A DNA stretch of 64,000 bases from contig CAVSQS010000001.1 in assembly GCA_963730165.1 (NCBI GenBank), forward strand, positions 496,001 through 560,000, given 5' to 3'. The position numbers and the translations under genes were made by a program. Source of the stretch: DASSQJ01 sp963730165. GTDB taxonomy: Bacteria; Actinomycetota; Actinomycetes; Actinomycetales; Dermatophilaceae. Shown in pieces: positions 1 through 7,927 of the stretch. Numbering within the stretch: the stretch's first letter is position 1; every line of letters starts with the position of its first letter. The notes beneath the pieces were generated by a model. It worked only from the letters and a program-made list of their open reading frames with translations. It was not told the origin of the DNA and ran no database searches.

Positions 1-2
1 CC

Positions 3-572
3 GACCGGCTGCTGGACCGGCACGGGTTGCTCGGGACGGCCCTCCTCGTCTGGGTCGCGTGGGGCCTGTGGCACCTGCCGCTGTTCCTCGTGGTCGAGAA
101 CTTCCGCGACCTGGGGTGGGGTGTCCTCGGCTGGGCGCTCGGGCTGCTCGCCGGCTCGGTGCTCCTCACCTGGCTCTACGCCGGGTCGGGGTGCAGCATC
201 CTCCTCGTCGCCGTGTGGCACACGGTGTTCAACCTCGCCACGGCGACCGACGCCACGGCCGGGACACCCGCAGCGGTCGCCTCGACGGTGGTGATGGGTG
301 CCGCGGTCGCCGTCGTGTGGGTCACCCTGCGACGGCGCCGTCGGGGCGTGGCGGTCGCGATGACGGACGGGTGGCGCCCGCCGTCAGAGGCCGAGGCCCT
401 CGTGGACCTCGAGGGTCGCGGTCGACCGGTTCATCGTGATGAAGTGCAGCCCGGGGGCGCCCTCGTCGAGCATCCGCCGACCGAGCTCGACCGCGATCTC
501 GACCCCGACCGCGCGGACCGCCGCCGGGTCGTCCTTGACCGCCTCGAGCCGCGCGACGACGGCCGGCGGTAG
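3..572 (+). CDS. CPBP family intramembrane metalloprotease, C-terminal part (5' cut by window)
   Basis: The reading frame is already open at the window start, so the N-terminal part, including the family's EExxxR motif, lies outside. What remains is a hydrophobic protein with WHLPLF near the start (histidine motif) and WHTVFN about 50 residues later, both typical of CPBP/Abi (CAAX-like) intramembrane proteases. A last membrane segment is followed by an Arg-rich stretch. The frame then runs on for about 70 hydrophilic residues antisense to the end of metF before reaching a stop. That tail has no family counterpart and may simply be lack of a stop codon in GC-rich DNA, or a frameshift near the true end. 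Substrate unknown; in other bacteria the family does prenyl-protein processing or bacteriocin immunity. Confidence 0.75.
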   Translation, partial: DRLLDRHGLLGTALLVWVAWGLWHLPLFLVVENFRDLGWGVLGWALGLLAGSVLLTWLYAGSGCSILLVAVWHTVFNLATATDATAGTPAAVASTVVMGAAVAVVWVTLRRRRRGVAVAMTDGWRPPSEAEALVDLEGRGRPVHRDEVQPGGALVEHPPTELDRDLDPDRADRRRVVLDRLEPRDDGRR

Positions 573-1289
573 CGGGGTGCCCATGAGCTCCGACATCCGG
601 GTGACCTGGCGCAGGTTGGTCACCGGCATCAGGCCCGGGGTGATCGGCAGGTCGCGCCGGGAGTTGACGCGCTCGCGCAGCCTCAGGTAGGTGTCCGCGT
701 CGAACACCATCTGGGTGATGGCGAAGGACGCGCCGGCGTCGGCCTTTCGGACGAGCACCTCGACGTCGTGGTCGAGGTCGGGGCTGTCGGGATGGACGTC
801 GGGGAAGGCCGCCACGCCGACGGTGAAGTCGCCGAGACCGCGGACGAGGGCGACGAGGTCCTCCGCGTGGTCGAGCCCCTCGGGGTGCGCCACCCACGTC
901 CCACCCACGTTGCCCGGCGGGTCACCGCGCAGGGCGAGGATGTTGCGGACGCCCGAGGCCGCGTACTGGCCGACCACCTGGCGCAGCTGGCGCACCGACG
1001 CCCCGACGCAGGTGAGGTGGGCGAGCGGGGTGAGCGAGGTCTCGTCGGCGATGCGGCCGGTGACCCGGACGGTGCGGTCCTGGGTCGTACCGCCCGCCCC
1101 GTAGGTCACCGAGACGAAGGCGGGCCGGACCCGCTCCAGCCGCCGGATCGACTCCCAGAGCTGGGCTTCGGAGGCGTCGTCCTTGGGCGGGAAGAACTCG
1201 AAGCTGATCGACGGTTCGGGCGCCCGCAGGCGCGCCGGGATCGACGCGACGAGGTGCGCCGGGCGTCCGCCTCCACCGTGGTGGGCCAT
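384..1289 (-). CDS. metF: Methylenetetrahydrofolate reductase
   Basis: Reduces 5,10-methylene-THF to 5-methyl-THF for methionine synthesis, a cytosolic FAD-dependent TIM barrel. The 301-residue protein starts MAHHGGG and has the family entry SISFEFFPPKD, then SVTYGAGGTTQDRT, the GDPPG segment, TQMVFD, and the typical end GLHFITMNRSTATLEV. Length matches bacterial MetF. I chose the ATG at 1289 because a -10 like hexamer TAACCT (1302-1297) lies exactly 7 nt upstream, the layout of a leaderless actinobacterial transcript; the upstream extension in the same frame is Arg-rich and unlike the family. It is divergent from the prenyl synthase gene, with about 70 bases between starts. Its 3' end overlaps the CPBP reading frame on the other strand. 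Confidence 0.95.
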   Translation of the reverse strand: MAHHGGGGRPAHLVASIPARLRAPEPSISFEFFPPKDDASEAQLWESIRRLERVRPAFVSVTYGAGGTTQDRTVRVTGRIADETSLTPLAHLTCVGASVRQLRQVVGQYAASGVRNILALRGDPPGNVGGTWVAHPEGLDHAEDLVALVRGLGDFTVGVAAFPDVHPDSPDLDHDVEVLVRKADAGASFAITQMVFDADTYLRLRERVNSRRDLPITPGLMPVTNLRQVTRMSELMGTPLPPAVVARLEAVKDDPAAVRAVGVEIAVELGRRMLDEGAPGLHFITMNRSTATLEVHEGLGL

Positions 1290-1362
1290 GGCGGCGAGGT
1301 TATCCGAGCGGCCACGACGTAGGCTTCGGGCCACCGCCATCCGACACATGCGAGGGGGGCCC

Positions 1363-2448
1363 GTGCCCAGCGTGCTCGACACCGCCGACCTGCGCGAGCG
1401 GGTCCAGACCCAGCTCGACGCCGAGCTGGCCCGGCATGCGCGCGTCCTCGAGGAGCTGGGCCCCGACGTCGAGGACCTGCTCCGCGCCGTCGGTGACCTC
1501 CTGCGCGGGGGAAAACGGCTACGCGCGGCGTTCCTCTACTGGGGCGCCCGGGCCGCCGGGATGCCCGACTCCGAGGAGCTGGTCCGCCTCGCCGGCGCGA
1601 TGGAGCTGTTCCAGGCCGCTGCGCTCCTCCACGACGACGTCATGGACGACTCCGACACCCGACGCGGCATGCCGGCCGCGCACCGCGCGCTCGCGACCCG
1701 CCACGCCGACCGCGGGTGGGACGGGGACGAGGAGCGCTTCGGTCTGGCGGGGGCCGTGCTCGCCGGCAACCTCTGCCTCACGTGGGCCGACGAGGTCTAC
1801 GTGACCTGCGGGCTTCCCGCCGCTGCCCTGGCGCGCGGCCGCCCGGTCTTCGACCGGATGCGCACCCAGCTCATGGCGGGCCAGTTCCTCGACGTCGTGG
1901 AGTCGATGCGTCCCTGGGCCGGCCTCGCCGACGACGAGCGGGTCGACCGTGCCGGTCGCGTCATCCGGTACAAGAGCGCGAAGTACACCGTCGAGCACCC
2001 CCTGCTCATCGGGGCGAGCGTCGGGGGGCTCGACGACCCGGGACTGGCGGCCCTCTCCCGCTACGGCCTCGACCTGGGCCGGGCGTTCCAGCTGCGCGAT
2101 GACCTCCTCGGCGTGTTCGGCGACCCCGACGAGACCGGCAAGCCCGCCGGCGACGACCTGCGCGAGGGAAAGCGCACGGTGCTCCTCGCCCACGCGCTCG
2201 CGGGCGCCGACGACGGCGGCCGCGAGCGCCTGGAGCGCCTGGTCGGCCGCCCGGACCTCGGCAGCGACGACGTCGAGGAGCTGCGCGCCGTCATCACCCG
2301 GTCGGGCGCGGTCGACGTCCTCGAGGAGGAGATCGCCCGGCTCGCGGCCTCGGCGCGCTCCGCGCTCGCTGCCGCTCCCGAGCTGGCCGGCGAGGCCCGT
2401 GCCGTGCTCGAGGGTCTCGTGACGACCGCGACGTCCCGCTCGGCCTGA
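1363..2448 (+). CDS. Polyprenyl (geranylgeranyl/farnesyl-type) diphosphate synthase
   Basis: A trans-isoprenyl diphosphate synthase of 361 residues that condenses isopentenyl diphosphate with allylic diphosphates. Both Mg-binding motifs are intact: DDVMDD at residues 91-96 and LRDDLLGVFGD from about 244. GGKRLRA near residue 50 is the IPP-binding region. The GTG at 1363 is preceded by GAGGGG at about 6 nt; an ATG at 1348 is in frame but has no ribosome site. A TAGGCT hexamer at 1320-1325 could be the -10, giving a roughly 30-nt leader. Position next to an Rv2175c-like gene and a PASTA kinase matches the idsA-type gene of mycobacteria. Chain length cannot be decided from motifs alone. Confidence 0.93.
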   Translation: MPSVLDTADLRERVQTQLDAELARHARVLEELGPDVEDLLRAVGDLLRGGKRLRAAFLYWGARAAGMPDSEELVRLAGAMELFQAAALLHDDVMDDSDTRRGMPAAHRALATRHADRGWDGDEERFGLAGAVLAGNLCLTWADEVYVTCGLPAAALARGRPVFDRMRTQLMAGQFLDVVESMRPWAGLADDERVDRAGRVIRYKSAKYTVEHPLLIGASVGGLDDPGLAALSRYGLDLGRAFQLRDDLLGVFGDPDETGKPAGDDLREGKRTVLLAHALAGADDGGRERLERLVGRPDLGSDDVEELRAVITRSGAVDVLEEEIARLAASARSALAAAPELAGEARAVLEGLVTTATSRSA

Positions 2449-2463
2449 GTCGGCCACCGGAGG

Positions 2464-2847
2464 CTAGAAGGCCTCCTCCATCGCGCGGCGACGCACCTCG
2501 GTCTTGAAGCCGGCGCGGATGGCGTCGAGCGGGTGGCCCGGGACGGGCAGGGTCGGGTCGGGCGTGTGCAGCCAGCGCACGATCTCCTCGTCGTCCATCC
2601 CCCCGTCCGCCAGGACCGTGAAGGTGCCCTTGAGGGCGGGCAACGGACCGTCCTCGCCGAGGAAGCCCTCGGGGACCGCGAGCACGTGGCGCTCCCCCAC
2701 CCGCAGCGCCAACAGCTCACGGTCCTCGACGAGGCGGCGGGCGTCGGCGAGCCGCACCCCGAGGCGCTCGGCGAGGTCGGGGATGGTGACCCACCCGGGG
2801 ACGAGGTCCTCGACGTCGCGTTCGGGCTCCGGCGTGGTGTCGCTCAC
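2464..2847 (-). CDS. Rv2175c-like winged-helix DNA-binding protein
   Basis: A 127-residue acidic protein whose N-terminal half reads as a helix-turn-helix (WVTIPDLAERLGVRLADARRLVED) followed by a conserved C-terminal region with GTFTVLADGGMDDEEIVRWL and AIRAGFKTEVRRRAMEEAF. This is the Rv2175c family, known in M. tuberculosis as a DNA-binding protein phosphorylated by the adjacent kinase PknL. The kinase gene lies about 1.1 kb away here, separated by a LysM transglycosylase. The GTG at 2847 starts VSDTTPEPE, placing a Thr-containing tail at the N-terminus, the region phosphorylated in the mycobacterial protein. It converges on the prenyl synthase gene with a 15-base gap. Confidence 0.85.
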   Translation of the reverse strand: MSDTTPEPERDVEDLVPGWVTIPDLAERLGVRLADARRLVEDRELLALRVGERHVLAVPEGFLGEDGPLPALKGTFTVLADGGMDDEEIVRWLHTPDPTLPVPGHPLDAIRAGFKTEVRRRAMEEAF

Positions 2848-2974
2848 CGGCCCAGCGTGCCACAGCGGCGCGGCGAGTCGCGGCGACCACCTGCGACCAC
2901 AGCATTCACTCAGGTACCTTGTGTCACGAATACCACTACCACACCACCCGCACCACTCGCCGAGGACCCGCGTC

Positions 2975-3916
2975 ATGATCGCCACCGCACCCGCCCTGCC
3001 GCCACCGGCCCAGGCCCCTGCCGTCGTGCACGTCGCCGCCCCAGCGGCCACGGGGTGGGCGACACACACGGTCCGCCCCGGTGAGACGCTGACGGCCATC
3101 GCCGCGCGGTACGGCACGAGCGTCGGGGCCCTCGTGGCCCGCAACCACCTCGCCGACCCCGACGTGATCCACGCCGGCAGCCGCCTGCGGGTCCCGTCGC
3201 GCTCGGCCCCGGCGGCGACGCCCTCCCGGCCCGCACAGGTCCACGTGGTGCGCAGCGGCGACACGCTCTCGGGGATCGCCGCCCGCCACGGGGTGTCGCT
3301 CGCGAGCGTCCTGAAGGCGAACCGGCTGTCGATGACGTCGGTCATCCACCCCGGCGACCGGATCACCGTCCGCGCGAGCGCCGCGGCCGCAGCCGCCCAC
3401 AAGTCGGGGAAGGCCGCGGCGAAGTCCTCCGCGACGGTCCCCGACACCTTCCTCGGCGTGACGTACCCCTCGTCCGTCGCGAAGGCGGCCGCCCGGAACC
3501 GGGCGATCCTCGCCGAGCGCGCGGTCCCGAGCCGCACCGCCGTGAAGGGCCTCGTCGAGAGGACCGCGCGCCGCCACGGGGTCGACCCACGGCTGGCCCT
3601 CGCCGTCGCCTACCAGGAGTCGGGCTGGAACCAGCGCGCCGTCTCCCCCGCCAACGCGGTCGGCGTCATGCAGGTCATCCCCGCAGGTGGCGAGTGGGCC
3701 TCGATGCTCATCGGTCGTGAGCTTGACCTGCTCGACACCGAGGACAACATCACCGCGGGGGTCGTCATGCTCCGGGCCCTCGGCCGCGCGACGAACGACC
3801 GCAGCCAGACGCTCGCGGCCTACTACCAGGGGCTGACCTCGTTGCGCCAGCACGGGATGTACGCCGACACCCGGCGCTACGTCGGCACCGTCCTGGCGCT
3901 GCGCTCACGCATGTGA
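2975..3916 (+). CDS. LysM-domain lytic transglycosylase (SLT fold)
   Basis: A 313-residue cell-wall enzyme. Two LysM repeats (about residues 27-75 and 88-135, beginning THTVRPGETLTAIAARYG and HVVRSGDTLSGIAARHG) would bind peptidoglycan. A C-terminal SLT domain follows, with the catalytic glutamate in VAYQESGWN and the family string AVGVMQVIP. The ATG at 2975 has GAGGA 8 nt upstream. No convincing signal peptide or membrane anchor is visible from this start (MIATAPALPPPAQAP), although such enzymes act outside the membrane; an upstream in-frame GTG at 2921 does not add a hydrophobic segment either. Its stop overlaps the first possible start of the kinase gene by 4 bases (ATGTGA), so the two are probably co-expressed. 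Confidence 0.88.
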   Translation: MIATAPALPPPAQAPAVVHVAAPAATGWATHTVRPGETLTAIAARYGTSVGALVARNHLADPDVIHAGSRLRVPSRSAPAATPSRPAQVHVVRSGDTLSGIAARHGVSLASVLKANRLSMTSVIHPGDRITVRASAAAAAAHKSGKAAAKSSATVPDTFLGVTYPSSVAKAAARNRAILAERAVPSRTAVKGLVERTARRHGVDPRLALAVAYQESGWNQRAVSPANAVGVMQVIPAGGEWASMLIGRELDLLDTEDNITAGVVMLRALGRATNDRSQTLAAYYQGLTSLRQHGMYADTRRYVGTVLALRSRM

Positions 3917-3945
3917 GCGACCGGTCGCGGTTCGAAGGGGACGCC

Positions 3946-5892
3946 GTGACTACGTACACTCGTGCGGTGTCATCCACCGGCGACGCCCTCATCGGGCGCA
4001 CTCTCGACGGGCGCTACCGCGTCCGCTCGCGCATCGCCGAAGGTGGCATGGCCACGGTCTACCTGGCCGTCGACCAGCGCCTCGACCGCGAGGTCGCGCT
4101 CAAGGTCATGCGGGCCCACCTCGTCCACGACGACAGCTTCGTCACCCGCTTCCGCCGCGAGGCCCGCTCGGCCGCGGCGCTGTCGCACCCCAACGTCGTC
4201 GCCGTCTACGACCAGGGCGAGGACGACGGCCACATGTTCCTCGCCATGGAGTACGTCTCCGGGCAGACCCTGCGCGAGGTGCTGTCCGACGAGGGGGCCC
4301 TGTCGCCGCGAGCCGCGCTCGACGTCCTCGAGCCGCTGCTGCAGGCCTTGTCGGAGGCACACGCCAAGGGCCTGATCCACCGTGACGTCAAGCCCGAGAA
4401 CGTCATCCTCAGTGAGAACGGCACGGTCAAGGTCGCCGACTTCGGCCTCGCCAGGGCGGTGTCGAGCCAGACGGTCACGAGCTCGTCCGGGATGCTGCTC
4501 GGCACCGTCGCCTACCTCTCCCCCGAGCAGGTCGAGCGCGGCATCGCCGACGCCCGGTCCGACGTCTACGCCGCGGGTCTGGTCCTCTTCGAGATGCTGA
4601 CCGGCACCAAGGCCTTCACCGGCGACACGCCGATCCACGTCGCGTACCAGCACGTCCACGCCGGGGTCCCCGTGCCCTCGACCCGCGCCGAGGGCCTCCC
4701 GCCCGCGCTCGACGAGCTCGTCGCGGCGGCCACCTCACGTGACCCCGACGAACGGCCCGCCGACGCGAGCGCCTTCCTCGAGCTCGTCCGGCGCACCCGC
4801 GAGTCGCTGCCCACCGAGGTCCTCGACGCCCGTCCCGCCGGTGCCGCCGCCCTCGCCGCGGCCGCCGTGCCCACCGCCGCGACCGCGGCCCTGCCCGTCG
4901 CCGGTGGAGGTGGCACCGACGTCGCCACCCGCCCGCACACCGACACCGCCGCGCTCTCCGTGCCCCCGCCACCGCTCGAGGGGGTCGTCGTCGCAGGCGA
5001 GGACGACCGTGCCGGCGCACGCCGGTGGTGGCCCCTCGTGCTCGTCGCCGCGGCGGTGCTCGCCCTGACCGGCTGGTTCTTCCTCGCCGGCCCCGGATCG
5101 AGCGTCGCCGTCCCGGCCGTCGAGGGCCGCAGCCAGGAGCAGGCCGTGGCCGCGCTCGAGACGGCGGGCCTCGGCGCGAGCATCGAGGAGACGTTCTCCG
5201 AGGATGTCGCCAAGGGCACGGTGATCTCCGTCGACCCGAGCGCCGGGAGCGACGTGCGCAAGGGCAGCGACGTCACCGTCGTCGTCTCCAAGGGCCCCGA
5301 GCGCTACGCCGTGCCCGATGTCGTCGGGTCGACCGTCGCCGAGGCCACCAAGCGACTCGAGGAGGCGCGCCTGGCCCGCGGCAAGGTCACCTCCCGGTAC
5401 GACGAGAAGGTCCCCGAGGGCCAGGTCATCAGCACCGACCCGAAGGTGGGCTCGAACCAGAAGCCCGGTACCGAGGTCGCTCTCGTCGTGAGCAAGGGCC
5501 GTGAGCCGATCGACGTGCCCGACTGGACGGGCAAGGACGCGACGAAGGCGGCCAAGGCACTCTCCGACCTCGGCCTGAAGGTCGATGCCACCCGGCAGGA
5601 GAACAGCGACACCGTCCCCAAGGGGCGGGTCATCAGCCAGGACCCCACCGGTGGCACGCTCTACCGGGGCGACCAGGTCACCCTCGTCGTCTCCAAGGGA
5701 CCGGTCATGGTCGAGGTCCCCGACGTCATCGGCAAGACCCTCGACCAGGCACGTGGCATCCTCGAGCGCGCCGGCTTCACCGTCGACGTCAAGGAGGCGC
5801 TCGGCGGCTTCTTCCGCACCGTGCGCTTCCAGGACCCGAAGGGCGGGACCTCGGCCCCCAAGGGCAGCACCGTCACCCTGACGATCGTCTGA
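3946..5892 (+). CDS. pknL: PASTA-domain Ser/Thr protein kinase, PknL/PknB type
   Basis: Membrane kinase of about 648 residues. The N-terminal kinase domain has EGGMATVY (P-loop), the VALK lysine (about K53), HRDVKPEN (catalytic Asp about 147), DFGLAR (about 165) and GTVAYLSPEQ. A Pro/Ala-rich linker leads to one membrane segment at about 361-383 and four PASTA repeats that bind peptidoglycan or muropeptides. It probably controls cell-wall synthesis and phosphorylates the Rv2175c-like protein nearby. The start is uncertain: GTG 3946 has AAGGGG 5 nt upstream and is my choice; GTG 3913 overlaps the previous stop; GTG 3967 lies 6 nt after TACACT and could be a leaderless start. Product identity is not affected. 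Confidence 0.95.
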   Translation: MTTYTRAVSSTGDALIGRTLDGRYRVRSRIAEGGMATVYLAVDQRLDREVALKVMRAHLVHDDSFVTRFRREARSAAALSHPNVVAVYDQGEDDGHMFLAMEYVSGQTLREVLSDEGALSPRAALDVLEPLLQALSEAHAKGLIHRDVKPENVILSENGTVKVADFGLARAVSSQTVTSSSGMLLGTVAYLSPEQVERGIADARSDVYAAGLVLFEMLTGTKAFTGDTPIHVAYQHVHAGVPVPSTRAEGLPPALDELVAAATSRDPDERPADASAFLELVRRTRESLPTEVLDARPAGAAALAAAAVPTAATAALPVAGGGGTDVATRPHTDTAALSVPPPPLEGVVVAGEDDRAGARRWWPLVLVAAAVLALTGWFFLAGPGSSVAVPAVEGRSQEQAVAALETAGLGASIEETFSEDVAKGTVISVDPSAGSDVRKGSDVTVVVSKGPERYAVPDVVGSTVAEATKRLEEARLARGKVTSRYDEKVPEGQVISTDPKVGSNQKPGTEVALVVSKGREPIDVPDWTGKDATKAAKALSDLGLKVDATRQENSDTVPKGRVISQDPTGGTLYRGDQVTLVVSKGPVMVEVPDVIGKTLDQARGILERAGFTVDVKEALGGFFRTVRFQDPKGGTSAPKGSTVTLTIV

Positions 5893-5899
5893 GCCGCCG

Positions 5900-6829
5900 G
5901 TGGGCCTGGCCGCCGGGTCCGCCCGGCTCGCGACCGCGCTGCTCGTCCTCGTCACGGCCGTGTGGGGCTCGACGTTCTTCCTCATCCGCGACCTCGTCGT
6001 CGACGTGCCGCCGACCGACTTCCTCGCCGTCCGCTTCGGCATCGCGGCCCTCGTCATGCTCGCCGTCTTCCGGCGCCAGGTGTTCGCGCTCTCCCGACCC
6101 GACCTGCGGGTGGGTGTCGCCCTCGGGGTGCTCTACGGGCTCGCCCAGGTGCTGCAGACGATCGGCCTGCAGACGACGGACGCGTCGGTCTCGGGGTTCA
6201 TCACCGGAACCTACGTCGTGCTCACCCCGGTGCTCGGCGCGCTCGTCCTGCGGGACCGGATCGGGCCCGTCGCGTGGGCGGCGGTCGCACTGGCGACGGT
6301 CGGGCTCGCGGTGCTCTCCCTCGACGGGCTCTCCGTCGGCGTCGGCGAGAGCGTGACCCTCGCCTCGGCGGTGCTCTACGCGGCGCACATCGTCGCGCTG
6401 GGCCGGTGGTCGCGTCCCGAGGCGGCCGTGGGCCTGGCCACCGTGCAGGCCGGTGTCATCGCCCTCGTCGCCGGGGTCGGGGCGGTGCCGGGCGGGCTGA
6501 CCCTGCCCGCCGACGGCGGCCAGTGGGCGTCCCTGCTCTACATGGCCCTCGTCGCCGGAGCGGGTGCCCTGTGGGCGCAGACCTGGGCCCAGGCCCACCT
6601 GACGGCGACGCGCGCGGCGATCGTCATGACCCTCGAGCCGGTGTTCGCCGCGTTCTTCGCCGTCCTCGTCGGCGGGGAGTCCCTCACCGCCCGGATGCTG
6701 CTCGGTGGCGCCCTCGTCGTCGCCGCCACCTACCTCGTCGAGCTGCGAGGCCCGGCCGCCGAGGCCCGTGACGACACCGTGAGCGCGCTCGAGGACCCAC
6801 CTGCGGAGGCCCTGCACCACGAGGTCTGA
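5900..6829 (+). CDS. EamA/DMT family drug-metabolite transporter
   Basis: A 309-residue polytopic membrane protein with about ten hydrophobic segments arranged as two EamA repeats. The N-terminal signature TAVWGSTFFLIRD and the repeat-2 signature TLEPVFAAFFAVLVGGE are typical of the 10-TMS drug/metabolite exporter family. A hydrophilic acidic tail of about 30 residues ends the protein. It starts with a GTG only 7 bases after the kinase stop, so translation from the kinase transcript is likely. Substrate cannot be inferred; amino-acid or metabolite efflux is usual for the family. Confidence 0.85.
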   Translation: MGLAAGSARLATALLVLVTAVWGSTFFLIRDLVVDVPPTDFLAVRFGIAALVMLAVFRRQVFALSRPDLRVGVALGVLYGLAQVLQTIGLQTTDASVSGFITGTYVVLTPVLGALVLRDRIGPVAWAAVALATVGLAVLSLDGLSVGVGESVTLASAVLYAAHIVALGRWSRPEAAVGLATVQAGVIALVAGVGAVPGGLTLPADGGQWASLLYMALVAGAGALWAQTWAQAHLTATRAAIVMTLEPVFAAFFAVLVGGESLTARMLLGGALVVAATYLVELRGPAAEARDDTVSALEDPPAEALHHEV

Positions 6830-6880
6830 GCGCCTGGGGCGCAGCCGGCAGGGGGCTTCCTCCGGTCGGGACTCCCGCGG

Positions 6881-7924
6881 TCAGCGAGCGAGCACGGCGC
6901 GCGCGGCGGCGATCGCCGCGTCCGTACCCGCGTCGTCGACGTCGAGGTGCCACGTCGCGCGAACCCGCGTCGGGCCCACCGCGTAGGTGCGCACCCCGTG
7001 CTCCGCCAGGGCCGCCACGACGTCGGCAGCGGCCATCCCCACCGCACCGACGTCGAGGACCACGATGTTCGTCTCGACCGAGCCCGGATCCACGACGCCC
7101 GGCGCGACGTCGGCACACCCCTCGGCGAAGCGGCGGGCCCGCGCGTGGTCCTCGGCGAGCCGCTCGAGGTGGTGGTCGAGGGCGTGCAGGCCGGCGGCGG
7201 CCAGGATGCCCACCTGCCGCATCCCCGCGCCGTACCGCTTCCGCCAGACCCGCGCCTGCGCCATCAGGTCCACGGAGCCGACGAGGACCGACCCGACGGG
7301 CGCGCCGAGCCCCTTGGACAGGCACACGGACACCGTGTCCGCGGTCCGTCCGTAGTCGTCGAGGGCGACCCCGGAGGCCACGTGCGCGTTCCACAGCCGG
7401 GCCCCGTCGAGGTGCATGCGCACCCCGACCGCCGACGTCTCGCGGCGCAGCTGCTGGAGGGCCGCGAGCGGCTGCACCGTTCCGCCCCCGAAGTTGTGCG
7501 TGTTCTCCACGACGACGAGCGCCGTCTGCACCTGGTACGGCCCGGCCCCCGTCGTCACCATCGGCAGCACGGTGGGCGGGTCGAGCAGCCCGCGGGGAGC
7601 GCGCCAGGTCCGGGTCGTGATGCCGGAGAAGACCGCCGCGGCCCCCATCTCGGCGCGCACGACGTGCGCCAGCTCGTCGGCGAGGAGCTCCGAGCCCGGG
7701 GGCACGTGGAGGCGCAGGCCCAGCTGGTTGGCAAGTGACCCCGACGGGGTGAAGAGGCCGGCCTCGTGCCCGAGCATCGCGGCCACCCGCTCCTCGAGGT
7801 CGCGGACCGTCGGGTCCTCCCCGAAGACGTCGTCGCCCACCTCGGCGGCCGCCATGGCCCGGCGCATCGCCTCGGTCGGGCGGGTCAGGGTGTCGGACAG
7901 GAGGTCGGCGGCGTACGGCTCCAC
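6881..7924 (-). CDS. Low-specificity L-threonine aldolase (beta-eliminating lyase family)
   Basis: A PLP-dependent, fold-type I enzyme of 347 residues that cleaves L-threonine or allo-threonine to glycine and acetaldehyde. The N-terminus (DLLSDTLTRPTEAMRRAM, GDDVFGEDPTV) is diagnostic, as are FTPSGSLANQL and the NTHNFGGG region. The Schiff-base lysine is in VCLSKGLGAPVGS. The GTG start follows the DAHP synthase stop by three bases, so it is the second gene of a two-gene transcript, an odd pairing with aromatic biosynthesis. It faces the EamA gene tail to tail across about 50 bases in which I see no clear terminator. Confidence 0.9.
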   Translation of the reverse strand: MEPYAADLLSDTLTRPTEAMRRAMAAAEVGDDVFGEDPTVRDLEERVAAMLGHEAGLFTPSGSLANQLGLRLHVPPGSELLADELAHVVRAEMGAAAVFSGITTRTWRAPRGLLDPPTVLPMVTTGAGPYQVQTALVVVENTHNFGGGTVQPLAALQQLRRETSAVGVRMHLDGARLWNAHVASGVALDDYGRTADTVSVCLSKGLGAPVGSVLVGSVDLMAQARVWRKRYGAGMRQVGILAAAGLHALDHHLERLAEDHARARRFAEGCADVAPGVVDPGSVETNIVVLDVGAVGMAAADVVAALAEHGVRTYAVGPTRVRATWHLDVDDAGTDAAIAAARAVLAR

Positions 7925-7927
7925 GCG

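Noticed and set aside
1519..2457. 312-codon minus-strand frame opposite the prenyl synthase gene
   Set aside because: The plus strand encodes an intact synthase with both Asp-rich motifs; the antisense product has no recognisable features.
2848..2974. Possible ydaO-type (c-di-AMP) riboswitch before the LysM gene, as in other wall hydrolases
   Set aside because: The 127-base gap is too short, and I could not find the conserved core; the leader predicted from TACCTT at 2915 is only about 47 nt.
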